From positions 1 through 26,546 of the forward strand of contig BMAT01009590.1 in assembly GCA_019649035.1 (NCBI GenBank): a DNA stretch of 26,546 nucleotides. The letters run 5' to 3'. The stretch comes from Elysia marginata. Its lineage: Eukaryota > Mollusca > Gastropoda > Plakobranchidae. The number at the start of each line of letters is the position of its first letter. Positions within the stretch are counted from its first letter, which is position 1. Both the position numbers and the translations under genes were made by a program. Positions 1 through 12,500 of the stretch are shown here, piece by piece. The notes below the pieces were generated by a model, which was given only the letters and a program-made list of their open reading frames with translations, searched no databases and had not been told where the DNA came from.

Positions 1-468
1 AAGCCTATCTTCTTACGTTAACTTAAGCTAGTTCATAATTCCTCATAATATTTGTGGTCTGTATTATAATTAGTTCTTTTTTGTTTCGCTCTGTTTTTTT
101 TTCTTTTTTATAAAACTATTTTATGAAGAAATACATTAAACTTTACAACTTTATGCAAATGGACATAATATTATGTGAAAAAAAAACTTGTCTATCTTCA
201 CCTAAAAATGATCTTTCTGTTGATACCTCATAATATGTTACTGTAAGGTTTATGGCTTTTTTAAATGATTTGTCAAAAACACCTAAAATCAGTGAGGTTA
301 CCGGGAATAGTCACAGGCAAAGCACAACCGCCAGAGGGAATAGAAGGGGGGCACAAATTGTGCTGCATGAGAAGGTTTAAAAGCCCATTCATAGCATGCA
401 TAAGTAAACTAAATTTTATAGAGCCTCGAATTTTACTCAGTATAACCTCATAACTTACTTTTTTACAG
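1..468 (+). other. 3' part of an upstream intron
   Basis: Non-coding AT-rich sequence leading to a clean acceptor (pyrimidine-rich tract then ACAG at 465-468). Short open frames on both strands at 265-479 overlap each other and resemble no protein family. I see no promoter or start codon for the gene here. Confidence 0.7.
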
Positions 469-589
469 GACGGCATCAAGTCAGCATCCTCTCAGACACA
501 GCAAGAGATACAAGTTGTGGTCCATCAGTTTTATGAAATTCTGGTGGCTTCCCTGTGTAGCATGCTGAAAATGGATGACATGGGGAAAT
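469..589 (+). CDS. HERC1: HERC1-like exon 1 of window
   Basis: A 121-base exon in frame from 469, beginning DGIKSASSQTQQEI and running through VVVHQFYEILVASLCSML. Acceptor ttttacag, donor GTATGT at 590; it ends with one base of a split codon (phase 1). The amphipathic helical character suggests part of the helical repeat scaffold between RLD1 and SPRY. There is no recognisable domain signature. The call rests on clean splice sites, phase continuity into exon 2 and the lack of stops. Confidence 0.75.
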
Positions 590-3500
590 GTATGTTTTTT
601 TTATACCTTTCCTCTACTTATTTTTTTTCGCAAATTTTACTATAAGCTCTTCCCAAAGCTTTCAATGTATTGAAAAATTCTGTTGTAGTTTACACAGCAT
701 TTCACTGATGATTATGTTTTGAGCATCATGAAAAAAACCCATGGATTTTTTATATGTGGGCTTTGAATTTTTCACTTTTTTTTTTGTTGTTTTTTTTGCA
801 TTTTGGTTTGTGGTTTGAAATCTAATCTTCACTAGATCAAACGTTATACCTGCTTTTCTTTTTTGCGAAATTGTGTAAAAAACATTTTCATTTGGATAGG
901 CTCTGTTGGAAAATGCTAAGTTTCAAACTAGTCTTGGGTTTTCCCAGTCAAGCACACACTTATCAACGACTCCTGCACAAGAAGTGTATGTCTCCACTTT
1001 TCATAGTTTTGAGAAAATATAAAAGCAAAATTTTAATAAGTGATTAAGTGCTTCATAATAACCATTTCATCATATCTTTCCATAATAGAGCTTAGATATT
1101 TTTTAAGGTGAAAAAGCAGGTCAACATAACCAAACTGATATAGACAACACAACTCCAATCCGCCCAAAAGTGGAGGAGATATCCACTTCTCGCCCATCAT
1201 GTATTTATTTACATATGTACATTTTAAGGCTTACTTCCTTTCTACTCTTAAAGATGCTCGCAAACACCTGATGTTGTCGTCTATCTTGGCCCTGAGTGTG
1301 AAATACCAGGCAGTGGACGTGTCGCTGACCGTGTCGTGTGGCCTCCTACCTATCCTACTACAGCTGTCAGCCAGCAAGAATCTCATAGGTCTCCACACTC
1401 TACCCCCTGTGGTCAGTCAGCTTGAGCCGTCCCACCTGACCACTCTACTCGCCGTGTCCAGCCAGAGACTGCTGCAAATAATTTCCGTCACAGTTGGGTC
1501 AGTTAAAGAACAAAATAATCTTTCAATTTATTGTATCAAATTATAGTGTAAGGTTGTAATGTAAAAAATCAGCTGTTTAGGCCTATATTAGGGATGAAAT
1601 ATAATTTTTTTTATCATATGCTTTCAAATGAAATCAGATATGTTAATAAACAAAAGGTGAGCAAAATTGAAATCCTTTAATTTTTTTTTTTTTGCATTTT
1701 GCTCTGGGATTTGAGTCTTACTTGATTAGATCAATCTTTATACCTGCTTTTTAAGCACATAGTAGTTTAAATTGTGGAAAAACAAGCAAGCTTGTTAAAT
1801 CTTTGATATGAAGTTGCCGGTAAAAAAAAATGGTGCTTTTAACTGCCTGTTGAAAATTCATTTCTGATAATCATGTGGAAATCTTTAACATTAAAATTTT
1901 TTCGCTATTATTCCCCATCTTCTTTTTTATTCTTCTTTGAGTGTGAATAATTAATATGTATATTTGCCAACAACTCTTTCAGGATGTACTCTGACCGCTT
2001 AAGTGCTGGAGTGATCCAATCTGTCATTGAACTTCTGTGGAAACAACTTGAAGAGTTTTTAGAGAACAAAGTTACTGTGTCATTGGATGGTGGTGGCTCA
2101 AGTGGACGTAAGCTTTTCCATCTTAAAAGCTCTTTTCCATTTGCTTATTTGATGCGAGTCAGTTATTAAAAAAAATAATTTTGATACAATGTTCAAGATA
2201 TTCGATGTAAGTTCAATTTATCGACATCTCTGTCATCTTAAAACAGTAAATAAGAAAAGATGTGAAGTTGTGTAGCAAAAAAAAAGATTTTTTCCCCAAA
2301 ACTTATCAAAACCCATGTTCCAGTGTGAACTGCTAATATGTTTGGGCCTTCAATGGTCATATCAAATCTTTCAAAATTTCAGAACAACTTCAAGCAAAAA
2401 TGTCGTCACTAGCAGATTTCTTGGTCTATCTTCGCCATGTGATGGCCTCAAAAGGGGTGCAAAAGAAACTGGCTGAGATTAGATGGGTAAAATGCCTGAT
2501 CAACCTTAGCTCAGGCTTGGACAATGAAGGTATATTTTTCGTATCTTTTGATTGCTATGGTAATATCTGTGTTGAATTGTCATGAGCTTTTCTTTTTTTT
2601 TTGTTGTAAAATTATATTTTTATCTAAAGTTTTGAATGAAATGGTAGTGGAAGCAGTAAGACATCTGCAAAAGAAAAAAAAAAGTATTGACATCTTTTAA
2701 AAAGATATATCTTTTTAAAATCTTAACTTCTCTTAAATTTGTTTAGATTTTGAAGATAGTGAGTAATAGAGCTATTACACTTGCGTGTAGATTTTGAAGA
2801 TCGTATGTGATAAAGCGTTAACAAGAAGTTAATGAAATCTGTAAATGGTTCATTTCAGGTCAGCTTCGTTTTGACAGCTTACGGGTGCGTATCCTAGCCC
2901 TGCAGCTATTGGGAACTGTACTGCCATCACTGGATTCCCATAAAAAACAGGAATACAAGACTCAGGTAACTTGCTGCATGCTTTAACCCATATTTGCAAC
3001 ATATATGTAGCCTATTTAGAAAAAAATGTTTTTTTTTAGTTATGACCAATGTTTTGCTTGGGACATCATGTTTATCCTTACATTTAGCAGCTACACACAA
3101 TAATATTTACTCAGGTTTATTCAAAGGAAGAATTGTGCAAGCCAGCTTTAGCCTGTTTGTTTGATTGTTTAGTGGAAATAAAATAATCATAGGATACTTT
3201 CAATGCTAGGCTTATTTCCATGAGTCAATTAGAGATGCAGGATTTTAGAGCTAGCAGTCAAAGATAGGATCAGAATTCAGAGATAGGATCTTTTTACCCT
3301 GCAGGCTTTATCCCTGCTGTGTTCTTACAATTGTACAAAAATCGGTGTAAAATAATATGTAAAGAATAATAAAAAAACTTTAAATCTTTTTGGGGTTAAA
3401 TTTGCAACACCCCCCCCCCCAAAACAAAAAAAAAAGCAGCTAGGACATAGCAGATTTTAGGTAAAAACTATGCCCATTTAGCAAGAGGGGAATAAATGTA

Positions 3501-6500
3501 AGTGGCAGAAACATGTATGAATGATAGTTATTCGAATAAAGATGAGAATAAACTGAATCATAAAGTTAGAGATAAGGATTTCGGTACACATCTGTGAGAC
3601 TTGTCTAATATGATTCCTGCGTTTTTCAGGTGGTAGACCTCCTCTTTTCAAGTCTGTCAAATATGGCTTGGAACTTGCCTGTAGCAAAAGCTATCACAAC
3701 AGCAGAGTCAAAGAAGACTCAGCTGAGTGGGCACTCAAGCTGTCCTTCACCCATGCTTTCCAGCATCCTGATAAACCCTTCTGTTGCTATCCCGATGCCC
3801 CCTGCTGAGATGGTGGATAATGTAACTGCTGACAGCGTTGTGATCCAGAGTGCTGCCTTTGATCCAGACCGTTGTACAGCATGTACTGTGGAGTCTGGTC
3901 ACACGTTGGTCCATGGTTCTGGTGGGCGCGGCTATGGGCTTGGCAGCACTGTCATGACCTCAGGATGTTATCAGTGGAAGGTGAATAACTATTTGCTCTT
4001 AAACTACAGACTACAGTGAAAATCCATTCTCACCGAAATTCTGGAAACTGCCAAAATCCTTTTGGTCTCAACAAATTTGTGTAGGGGCCCCACAAAAAGA
4101 GTATTTAACATAAAAATTTTTGACATGGAGCAGGACATATCATTAGAAAGGGCTTTTATTTAAAGTTCTTTAAGATGGTAAAAAAATTATTTTGCTATTT
4201 TAATTAGGTCCTGAGTTATTGCGCTTGAAAGAAAAGGAATTCAAGTGGCCTATATTTAAAAACAAAATGGAGAAAAACAGACTTTAAGTTTTCATATTAT
4301 AATAGCCAAAAGTGCATTATCATGTATTTGAAACCCTTAAAATCATGGCTTAACATTTTTCTTTCAATGGTCTTCATAAGTGGATATGATGGAAAACATC
4401 ATAAACTTTCAAGTTGTGCAAAAAAAAAAAAATTTGAAGAAAAATTTGACCAAGTCCTCTAAAATGCTCGTTTTCTTAAATTGTCCCGCAGTGCATGTAG
4501 ACTCATTTTGTGGGACCTCTAGATATTTTAATTTAGTCAGGGTAATTCATAGAAGGAAAAGTGTGTTTGGCCATCAAAAACTTATTTGGATTATTCCAGT
4601 ATTTTGGTTATTCCAATTGCATCTTAAAGATATGCTTATCTACTTTGTTTGACCAAATAAACCTTTGTATGATTCTACCTTACTTCACCTATCCTGTGAC
4701 GTTGAAGGTCATTGGAACACCACTGGTGCTATCTCTCTCCATCTCTCTCTGCTGTTGGCAGCTCTTTGTGTAGATTAGATATCAATAATATCCAGATCAA
4801 GATATATTTCATTTTGATATGTGTATATAAGGTGACCTACAGTCCCCTTTTCCTGTGTTATTTTTATGTTCCAGAATTCTCTTTTATTAAAGCGTAAGTT
4901 TTTACATTCCCATTTGTCAAACTTTGTCAGACTTTGGTAAACGAATGCTAGCTTTGATGGCCTAGAAGGGGAATCCCAAAGAAATGGTGCACCTAGAAAG
5001 TTTGTAAATTGTATTAATTAGCCAGCACACAAGGGTTACCCTTTAAGAACAGTTTGATGGCCTAGAAAGGGAATTCCAAAGAAATGGTGCACCAAGATAG
5101 TTTGTAAGTTGTATTGTTTAGCCAGGGCACCTAGCGTACCCTTTGAGAACAGTTTGATGACCTAGAAGGGGAATTCCAAAGAAATGGTGCACCAAGATAT
5201 TTTGTAAATTGTATTATTTAGCCAGGGCACCCAGCGTACCCTTTGAGAACACTCTTGCTTTGTTAAAAACATCTTTTGAAGTACACATCTGAGGCAAATT
5301 ACTTCAAAGGTTGACTCGTTTGTATATGTTTATAATATAGGTATTGACATGTGTCTCTTTTTCTTCATTCAGTTCCTGATAGTGAGAGAAAACAGAGGCA
5401 ACGAAGGCACATGTGTGGGTGTTTCAAAGTGGCCTGTGCGTGACTGTGGACACAGATCCACTGGGGACATGTGGCTGTACAGAGCCTACAGCGGCAACCT
5501 GTACCACAACGGGGAGACTAGCTCCACCATGTCCAGCTTCACACAGGGAGATTATATAACAGTCATTCTAGACATGGATGCCAAGACCATTGCCTTTGCC
5601 AAAAATGCTGAAGTGAGTTTTCCCACAGAAATCTGATTGTTTAGAGAAATCTAGATTCTACACATAAGAGAAATCTTATCTACCAAATCAAACAAAAAAA
5701 ATGTTTTACCATATTTTCATCAAGTAAGTCAAATAGATGATACTGAATTTGTCTCGCATCCTGGACGAATGAGTAGGAAATTGCATCTTTCACTTTCAAA
5801 AGCATTGCTCTTTTCGAACAAGACATTTTCCTCAGCTTCCAAGCGTAAAAAAATTTATAAAGTTATCAATATTCTGTGGAAAAATATTGAAAATTTTGTT
5901 GATTTAAAATGTAGAAAAACAGCGGAAAAATTAGACCTTTAATTTGCGTTTATTACAAAAAAATTTCCGACACCCATCCAACTCATTTAAATTGAATGCG
6001 AATCATTTTATTTTTCACATTTCATAAATGGCGGCTGCGTTGAAGCATCTAAACCATTCTTGCCAACTTTTCAAGCTAAAAGGAAAACTAGTCAAAAAGG
6101 AGGAGGGCTTGATTGATATGGTTTTTCTTAATTGGAAATCCAAGCCTCTATTAATTTCTGTGTTTCTGAGACTATAACTGCCACATTCATATATTTAAAA
6201 TTCTCAATTTTATTCCCTGTTTCCTGCTTGTGAATAAAGAAGTTATAGTCTTTAACTCATATGATTGTCAATATTTCTCTTGACATGTGCTTTGTCCTTT
6301 TTTTAAATTACAGATAATGTGGTAGAAAGTTAACCTGGAGTTGTTTTTTTCCCCCCAAAGGAACCAAGACTTGCTTTTGAGGATGTTGATGCTACAGAAC
6401 TGTATCCATGTGTCACATTCTATAGCAGCAGCCCTGGTGAAAAGGTATCACATAGTTTTGACATTTTGATTTGCTGGATTACTTTCTGTGAAAAGCATTT

Positions 6501-9500
6501 CCTTAACAGTAGGTATATTTCCAAATCCTGAAAATAGTATTGTCTGTACAAACCAACATCAGACTCAAGGCTGTGACCTAGTTTAACGTACAGAACAAAT
6601 TTTGTTTTGAACAATTGCATTTATTGAAAATTTAAGGTTTTCAATCCACAATGATTTGTAACCTGTACCTATAGAGGGCCGGGGTTCAATCCCCAGTCTG
6701 AGCAAAATTTTATTTGCCCCCCCCTGTGCTCAACCAACACTTAATGGATAGCTAGTTTTCTTAAGACTCATTGAAAGTAAAAGCGGTAAGACTCATTGAA
6801 AGTAAAGGCGGACCCTGCTCCTTGTTCCCTTGTGCTTGTCTTGAGTATGGAAAATGTGAACAAGATGATAAAAATAGTCTTTTGTGGCAAAAAGTTACTG
6901 TCCAAGTTTTAAAGTTTACTAAACTCTTCTTGTTGATTAAATTTTTTAAAGCTAATGGTGATTGATGTTAACATGTATCCAATAGAAAGGAAAATCAATT
7001 AAGATGCATAAATATCCCTTTATAATCTAGCAGTAAGCTATTCAAGGAGTATTAGAACTTAGGTTCTCAAACTGCATAAAAAGTAAATAAACATCACCAT
7101 ACTCATGCTATGAGTTAAGAAAATAAAGCAAAACAAACAAAAAAATGTTGTAAAGAGCATACAAAATAGCTAACTTTCTCAAGATCAAAGGAAATGTTCT
7201 TTCATCACTAAATGAATGGATTTAACCCAATAAAAAAAGAAATCTCTATAGCAACTCAATTTTAAAGAAGGTGGCTTAAATACACTGAAAGTAGCCCAAC
7301 ACAACTAAACCTTTCAGTTAAGTAAGCACTTTAGTTGTTTACTTTTACAAGGTGAAGATCACAGACATGCAGCTGCGGGAGAGCCCTAGAGAGCTGCTGA
7401 CGGGTTCGCCTTTGTGTGCCCCATCTGTGGCTGTGATGGCTGAGGCGACGGTGGAGCTCATCAGGAGCCTACACAGAACCTCGGCCTGGTCCACTGCCAT
7501 CAACGAGCACCTGACCAGTCAGTTGGAAACCCTGCACGTGTGGATGTCAGCACCAGCTGTAGTGCCAGGTACAAAAAAAAAAAACAACAAAAAAACTATA
7601 GACAAATAAAAAAAGTCCATGGTAGTGTTTGTCAATGATGATGCTGTTGTTGCTTTTACTTGCTTTCTGTTACAAATACTCCTTTCTATCATTTAATAGA
7701 TAATTTTCATGAAGCTTTTAGTCATTATAACTAATATTATTTTGTAATGCTAATTGAAAACTTGATTCACGTAGATGTGGCCACTCTCCTCTTCCTGGCC
7801 TTTTTAAAATCCTACTCTCAACTTTTATTTATAAAAGAGGAGAAAAAAATAGTGCAAATCAGCGTTCAATTGGTGCCTCATTTTCAACAAATTTACAGAT
7901 ATTAGTAAACGAAACAAAATGTAAGAGTGATTCATACCATAAGAATCTGAAATATCTAAGATAAATTCTACAGATAATCATTGGATAATGTGTGAATAGC
8001 ACAATAGAAAAAAATGTTTATTGAGTCAGTATCACTGTACCTTGTAAAATTGCAACTAAGGCAATATCAATTTAAAATCTTTTTTTTTTAAATGTAATAT
8101 TGAGTAAGTTTTTTAAAATTTTGACTAGTTTGATTTTCATTTTTGATTTGACAAGCTTTTTGAAACGTTATTCTTTGATATGTTATCCTTCCTCACAAAG
8201 CATTATTGTAGATGTTAAAGATATTGAACATATGAACCGCTTTTGCAAACTTTTTCCTCTTCCAAATAAGACGTAACTTCTTAAACAGAATTTCATCTTG
8301 TGCTTTATATTATTATTCTACTAACAGGGAGTCAGTCATCCAACCTCTCATGCAGCTTGAGTGGTGGACAAAGTGAGAAACAGCAAGGTCACCATGCAAA
8401 GACAACCAGTGATATGAACCAACAAAAGAAAGATGAGGATGAAGGACCATATCTGTCACCATCACAAGTAGAAAACAGGTCAACCGGAGAGTCCTTAAAT
8501 CAGGAAAGAGGTATCTTTTTATCACGATACACATTAGTAACGTATTTCAACCTTGCTCTGTAATGTCTAGATTGTCGCTATTACCCCTTTGGTTATATTG
8601 AAACAATTTTCAATGAAATTTTTTTGTTAACAACAACACCTTTGTACGCTTATATGCTTTTTTTTTTAATCCGCAGAAGATAACAAGGGAAAAGAGCCAA
8701 GCTCTGAAGAAAAAGGTAATAGCTTTTTATATCTGCAAAACTTAGATAAATATTTCTGTTTGGGTTGTATTTATGAACACTGTAAGATAAAAGCTGTGAC
8801 TTCTCGAATATCAAGTTGTTGCCATATTTCTTTTCATTAAGATTTTAATCATCAGTTGCAGGTCTTACCAAAGGAGAAGAAAAGAGAAAAAACTCCTCCC
8901 CTGAAATGAGAAAGGATCGGAAATGCAGCAGAGAGGGAGTCATGTCTTCTTATATTGATGACAGCAGGCTTGAAACAGCATGCTCACAAGTATGACTCCT
9001 TAGAGGAGAAAATGCAATGACCGACATTCTGTATTTTAAGTCCATAATTCTGAGAACAATTTTTTTTTCAAACTTTGTAAATACAGCTGATATGTTTCTT
9101 GAATCCAATCCAAATGACTAAAAACCTCATTTGTGCAATGGATCAACACGATGATTTCAGTAGGTTTTATTGATCCATTGCACAAAAGTGTTCTACTTCA
9201 CACTACCTGGAGCGTATGTCATTTTGATAGCTGAAGGCTAACACAATGTACAATCAACCCATTAACCAAATGTAGCCAAAAGGCTGTCGAATACGATAAA
9301 AAAAAAAAACACTTTCAACATAGTTTTTCATAAATGTCAACACAATATTTTTCAAGCACAATCATATATAACAATTTTTTTTGCCATGCTTTTATTTTTT
9401 TTTTTACTTCATTGTTCAAGGTTTGGCCCTGTTTAGCTGTGATGGGTGGTGTGGATCAAGGGCTCAGGATTGGTGGCCGCTGCATCCACAAAGCTTCAGG

Positions 9501-12500
9501 CAAAAAAGGGATTATCCTTGGTCTACCTAGAGAAGCATCCATCACTGCCAAGGTTCAGTGGGATGAAGTAAATAGCACTATCAGGTTGGTAGTTTGGATT
9601 TATGCTGGCTTGGCTTTTATAAAATTTTGAATCTAAGTGGCATGAAAGCGCTTAGATTTCAATGCAGTGGATAGAACTTCATACATTTTGCTCCTTGGCT
9701 TGATCTTATCCCGAAAATCCAGCTAGCGTTGCCTGATCCCATTCTGAGCTACAGGCCATTCCTCAGTTTCCAACTCATCAAAAATCAATCGAATCTCCTT
9801 GGTTTGAAAATTCATAAATATTAACTATGAAACCTGTCTCTTGCATAATGTTGCTGGAATTTGATGCTTACTGGTCATATAAGATATAAAAAAAAAAATT
9901 AAAATTTCAAACTTTAGCTGGGATTTAGATCACACATTTCAGAAGTTTAACGCGAACCTGAATGGACTTTTTTCAGACTTGCAATCAATATTGAAGTCAA
10001 CTTTTTTTGTCTTAGCTTTGCCTTGTGTCCTATCATGCTTCAAGCTGAACTTGTTCTTTCTTAAGGAATATGCTTTCTTTTTCAGAAATATCATGTCCTA
10101 AGCTGGCTTCCTTAGATTATGAGACCTCAACCTGATTTATTTTTTAGATGATTTTTTTTCTACAACATGGGATTTTCCTGTTAAACTTGTTTAGGTATAG
10201 AACTATGTATATATTGATTACACATTGANNNNNNNNNNNNNNNNNNNNNNNNNNNNNNNNNNNNNNNNNNNNNNNNNNNNNNNNNNNNNNNNNNNNNNNN
10301 NNNNNACTCCTGTTTTTGGTAATGCACATTTTTTCCCTGATCACCATAAGATTCCTTAAAATCACTTTCACTTTTGAGATTGATAGACATTTTTCTTTGC
10401 ATGCTCTCATTCAGATACCTAATCAAAACATATCAAAGTTAAAACGTTTGACAAGGCTCAGTCACAAGTTAAAGGGTAAATGTGAATCATTCAACGACAC
10501 CCATTGAAAGTCACATTTTTTATTCTCTTAATATCATAAGACATGAAAAAAAATGTAAATAATAGGTAAAAACATTTTCTTTCTCCCAGTGATGCAGTTC
10601 TGTCCAGTCTAGACCCAATAGAGAGTCCAGGTTTAGACATGGCAAGTGTCATTGGCTTCCAGGCTCACCACTTGGACGCCCTAGTCAAACTAGCTTTCCT
10701 CAGGGATTCTAAGACCCGTTCTGACAGCACAGGAGGCTCACACAGTCAACATCAAGGAAACAAGAGTTTTGCTGCCCAACCAAATCTGCGTGAAAAAGAA
10801 ATTGAGGAAGCCTCAGGTAGTTTTCTTTTATAAAGATTCATGATAGATAAGAACATTACTTTAAACAAGCCTAGGGAGAAATATGAAGTGTTCAACGAAT
10901 TTCAAACCACAACGCAGAGTTGAAAGGCTGTTTAGCTATTGATAGCAGTTCTACCAGGTAAGCTTGTGTAAGCTGCAGAAGAAATATTTGGTGAGCTTTG
11001 GCTTCCTTTTTAATTTTTTTTTTCATGTAGAGAATGATAGCAGGTTTCATGCTTTTTTCTGTCAGGAGTGTTACACCAAACTACATTGTATTCCTTCCAG
11101 CTGCTCTCCAGTTATCAAAGGAAAGGTCTGATCGTCTAATGAGGGAACTAGATAGAGACATAGCAGCCATGCTGGAAGAAGATCTGTCAGGTACCCCAGA
11201 CCACAATGCTGACAAGAAAGCTGCATCAGAAGAGGTGAGCAGACAAGGAGCTGTAGCAGGTGCATCAGCCATCACACCTCCTACTCCAGCTTTGCTCGAG
11301 GAATGCTCTCAGGATGCTGCCAGAGTGATGATGCGAAGAGCCATAAGAGCTGTGAGTGTGGACTCTGCTGACGAAGGCATAGGCTCTCGCATGGCAGCTG
11401 CTCCCCATGCTGGCCTGAACCCCATCAGCTCCTCAGAGATGTGTTTGAACTCTGACCTTGACCGCCTGACTCAAGTGGGTGGCCACGGGCATCACCCACA
11501 GCTGCTGCAAAGGCAGCACCAGAGAGACTCTGACATATCGACAGATGTTGTTGCAACCGTGGCAGCAGCAAATCAAAGGAAACCTCAGATTTTGCCTTGC
11601 TTAAAACCAGACCCTGAGACTCCCGCTTCTCTTAGTGCAGAACTGCTCCCATCTCACCAGTCGACGCCAGATTCTCAAAACTTTGCTCTGGATTTCCCCA
11701 GCACTTCTAGTGCAGAAATGGCACCAGTCATGATGCGGAAACATTCGCTTGTAGACAAGACAATCGAAGAGGAAGAAGATGGAACGCTTAGGGATGAAAA
11801 TGATTGTTTTTCCCCACGTTCTGCCACTACCCCAAAGTCACCTGCAGACACATCCCCTCTCAGTGTGGAAAATGTTCATCACGAGAAAGAGATTCAAGTA
11901 CTCAAATTCTCTGCCCTGCAGCTTTTGGCTATCAAAGCTCTTTCAGCCTTAGCTTCGAGTGAGAAATTTGCTGAGCTACTGCTGGTGCCCAGAGCGAGTC
12001 TCAGTGAAAATGTCGATGACAAACAGTTACTTGAAACTATTTCTGTATACAGGGATGAGGCAATGAAGGACTCGTTCCGCAAAATGATTAAGCTGTTTGT
12101 TGCCCGTTCTGTGTACCCATCACCGTTCAAACGGGCTGTCCCTCTAACAGAGATAGAGAGAGCCTTCAGTGTCCTACAAAATTCCATTGTGCAACACATA
12201 GCAGAGGAGAAGTTAGGAGTAAAGGTTTTAGAGGGTAGGTGTGCATACTGTCATCTGAATTAGAGTAATTTCTACAGATGTGATTAGCTTGACTTTATAT
12301 TTAATCAATTAAAAATAAAAAAAACAGGATAATTTTTACTATAAATATATAAAATAGAATCATCAACAGAATTAAAAATTAATAGACTGGGGTTTATTTT
12401 TTCAACCAACCAAATTCAAAATTTTCATAAACACCATGAAAGCTTAAGACCTTTAATAGAAACACTTTAATATTCTTTAATTATGTGTTGTGTGACAAAA

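Larger units (their letters stand above)
3981..5372 (+). other. Intron 6 (largest)
   Basis: A 1,392-base intron splitting the SPRY domain. It holds an inverted-repeat element (4082-4521) and a three-copy 100-bp tandem array (4953-5252), annotated separately. The remaining AT-rich parts, including small open frames at 4380-4897, show no family resemblance. Confidence 0.7.
6445..7351 (+). other. Intron 8
   Basis: A 907-base intron. It contains a tRNA-like B-box fragment (6683-6694) next to a C run, a 25-bp direct tandem pair (6762-6811), and otherwise AT-rich sequence. Open frames at 6420-6620 (minus) and 6771-6965 (plus) have no family features. Confidence 0.6.

Noticed and set aside
273-479. 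Overlapping open frames on both strands in the first 480 bases
   Set aside because: They lie in an intron, have no family resemblance, and the true exon starts at 469 after a clear acceptor in a different context.
4873-4895. Possible microexon between TTCCAG and GTAAGT in intron 6
   Set aside because: The SPRY domain reads continuously from exon 6 to exon 7 in phase 0; about 20 extra bases would break the frame.
4380-4897. Three overlapping plus-strand open frames in intron 6
   Set aside because: Low-complexity, cysteine/phenylalanine-rich translations without splice support; one spans the right end of the inverted-repeat element.
4953-5252. CRISPR-like array
   Set aside because: The 100-bp units are contiguous repeats without unique spacers, in an animal gene intron.
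6650-6720. tRNA gene around the GGTTCAATCCCC sequence
   Set aside because: No acceptor stem, A-box or anticodon arm could be placed; only an isolated B-box-like match remains.
10144-10426. Minus-strand open frames crossing the N run
   Set aside because: They depend on undetermined bases and have no recognisable product.
11034-11100. ATG at 11034 as a start codon for a separate 409-residue protein
   Set aside because: The segment before 11101 ends in a pyrimidine-rich acceptor, and the frame joins exon 14 in phase, so the ATG is intronic.
11894-12199. Antisense open frame of 101 codons opposite exon 15
   Set aside because: It is a shadow of the coding strand in a conserved exon, with no independent features.
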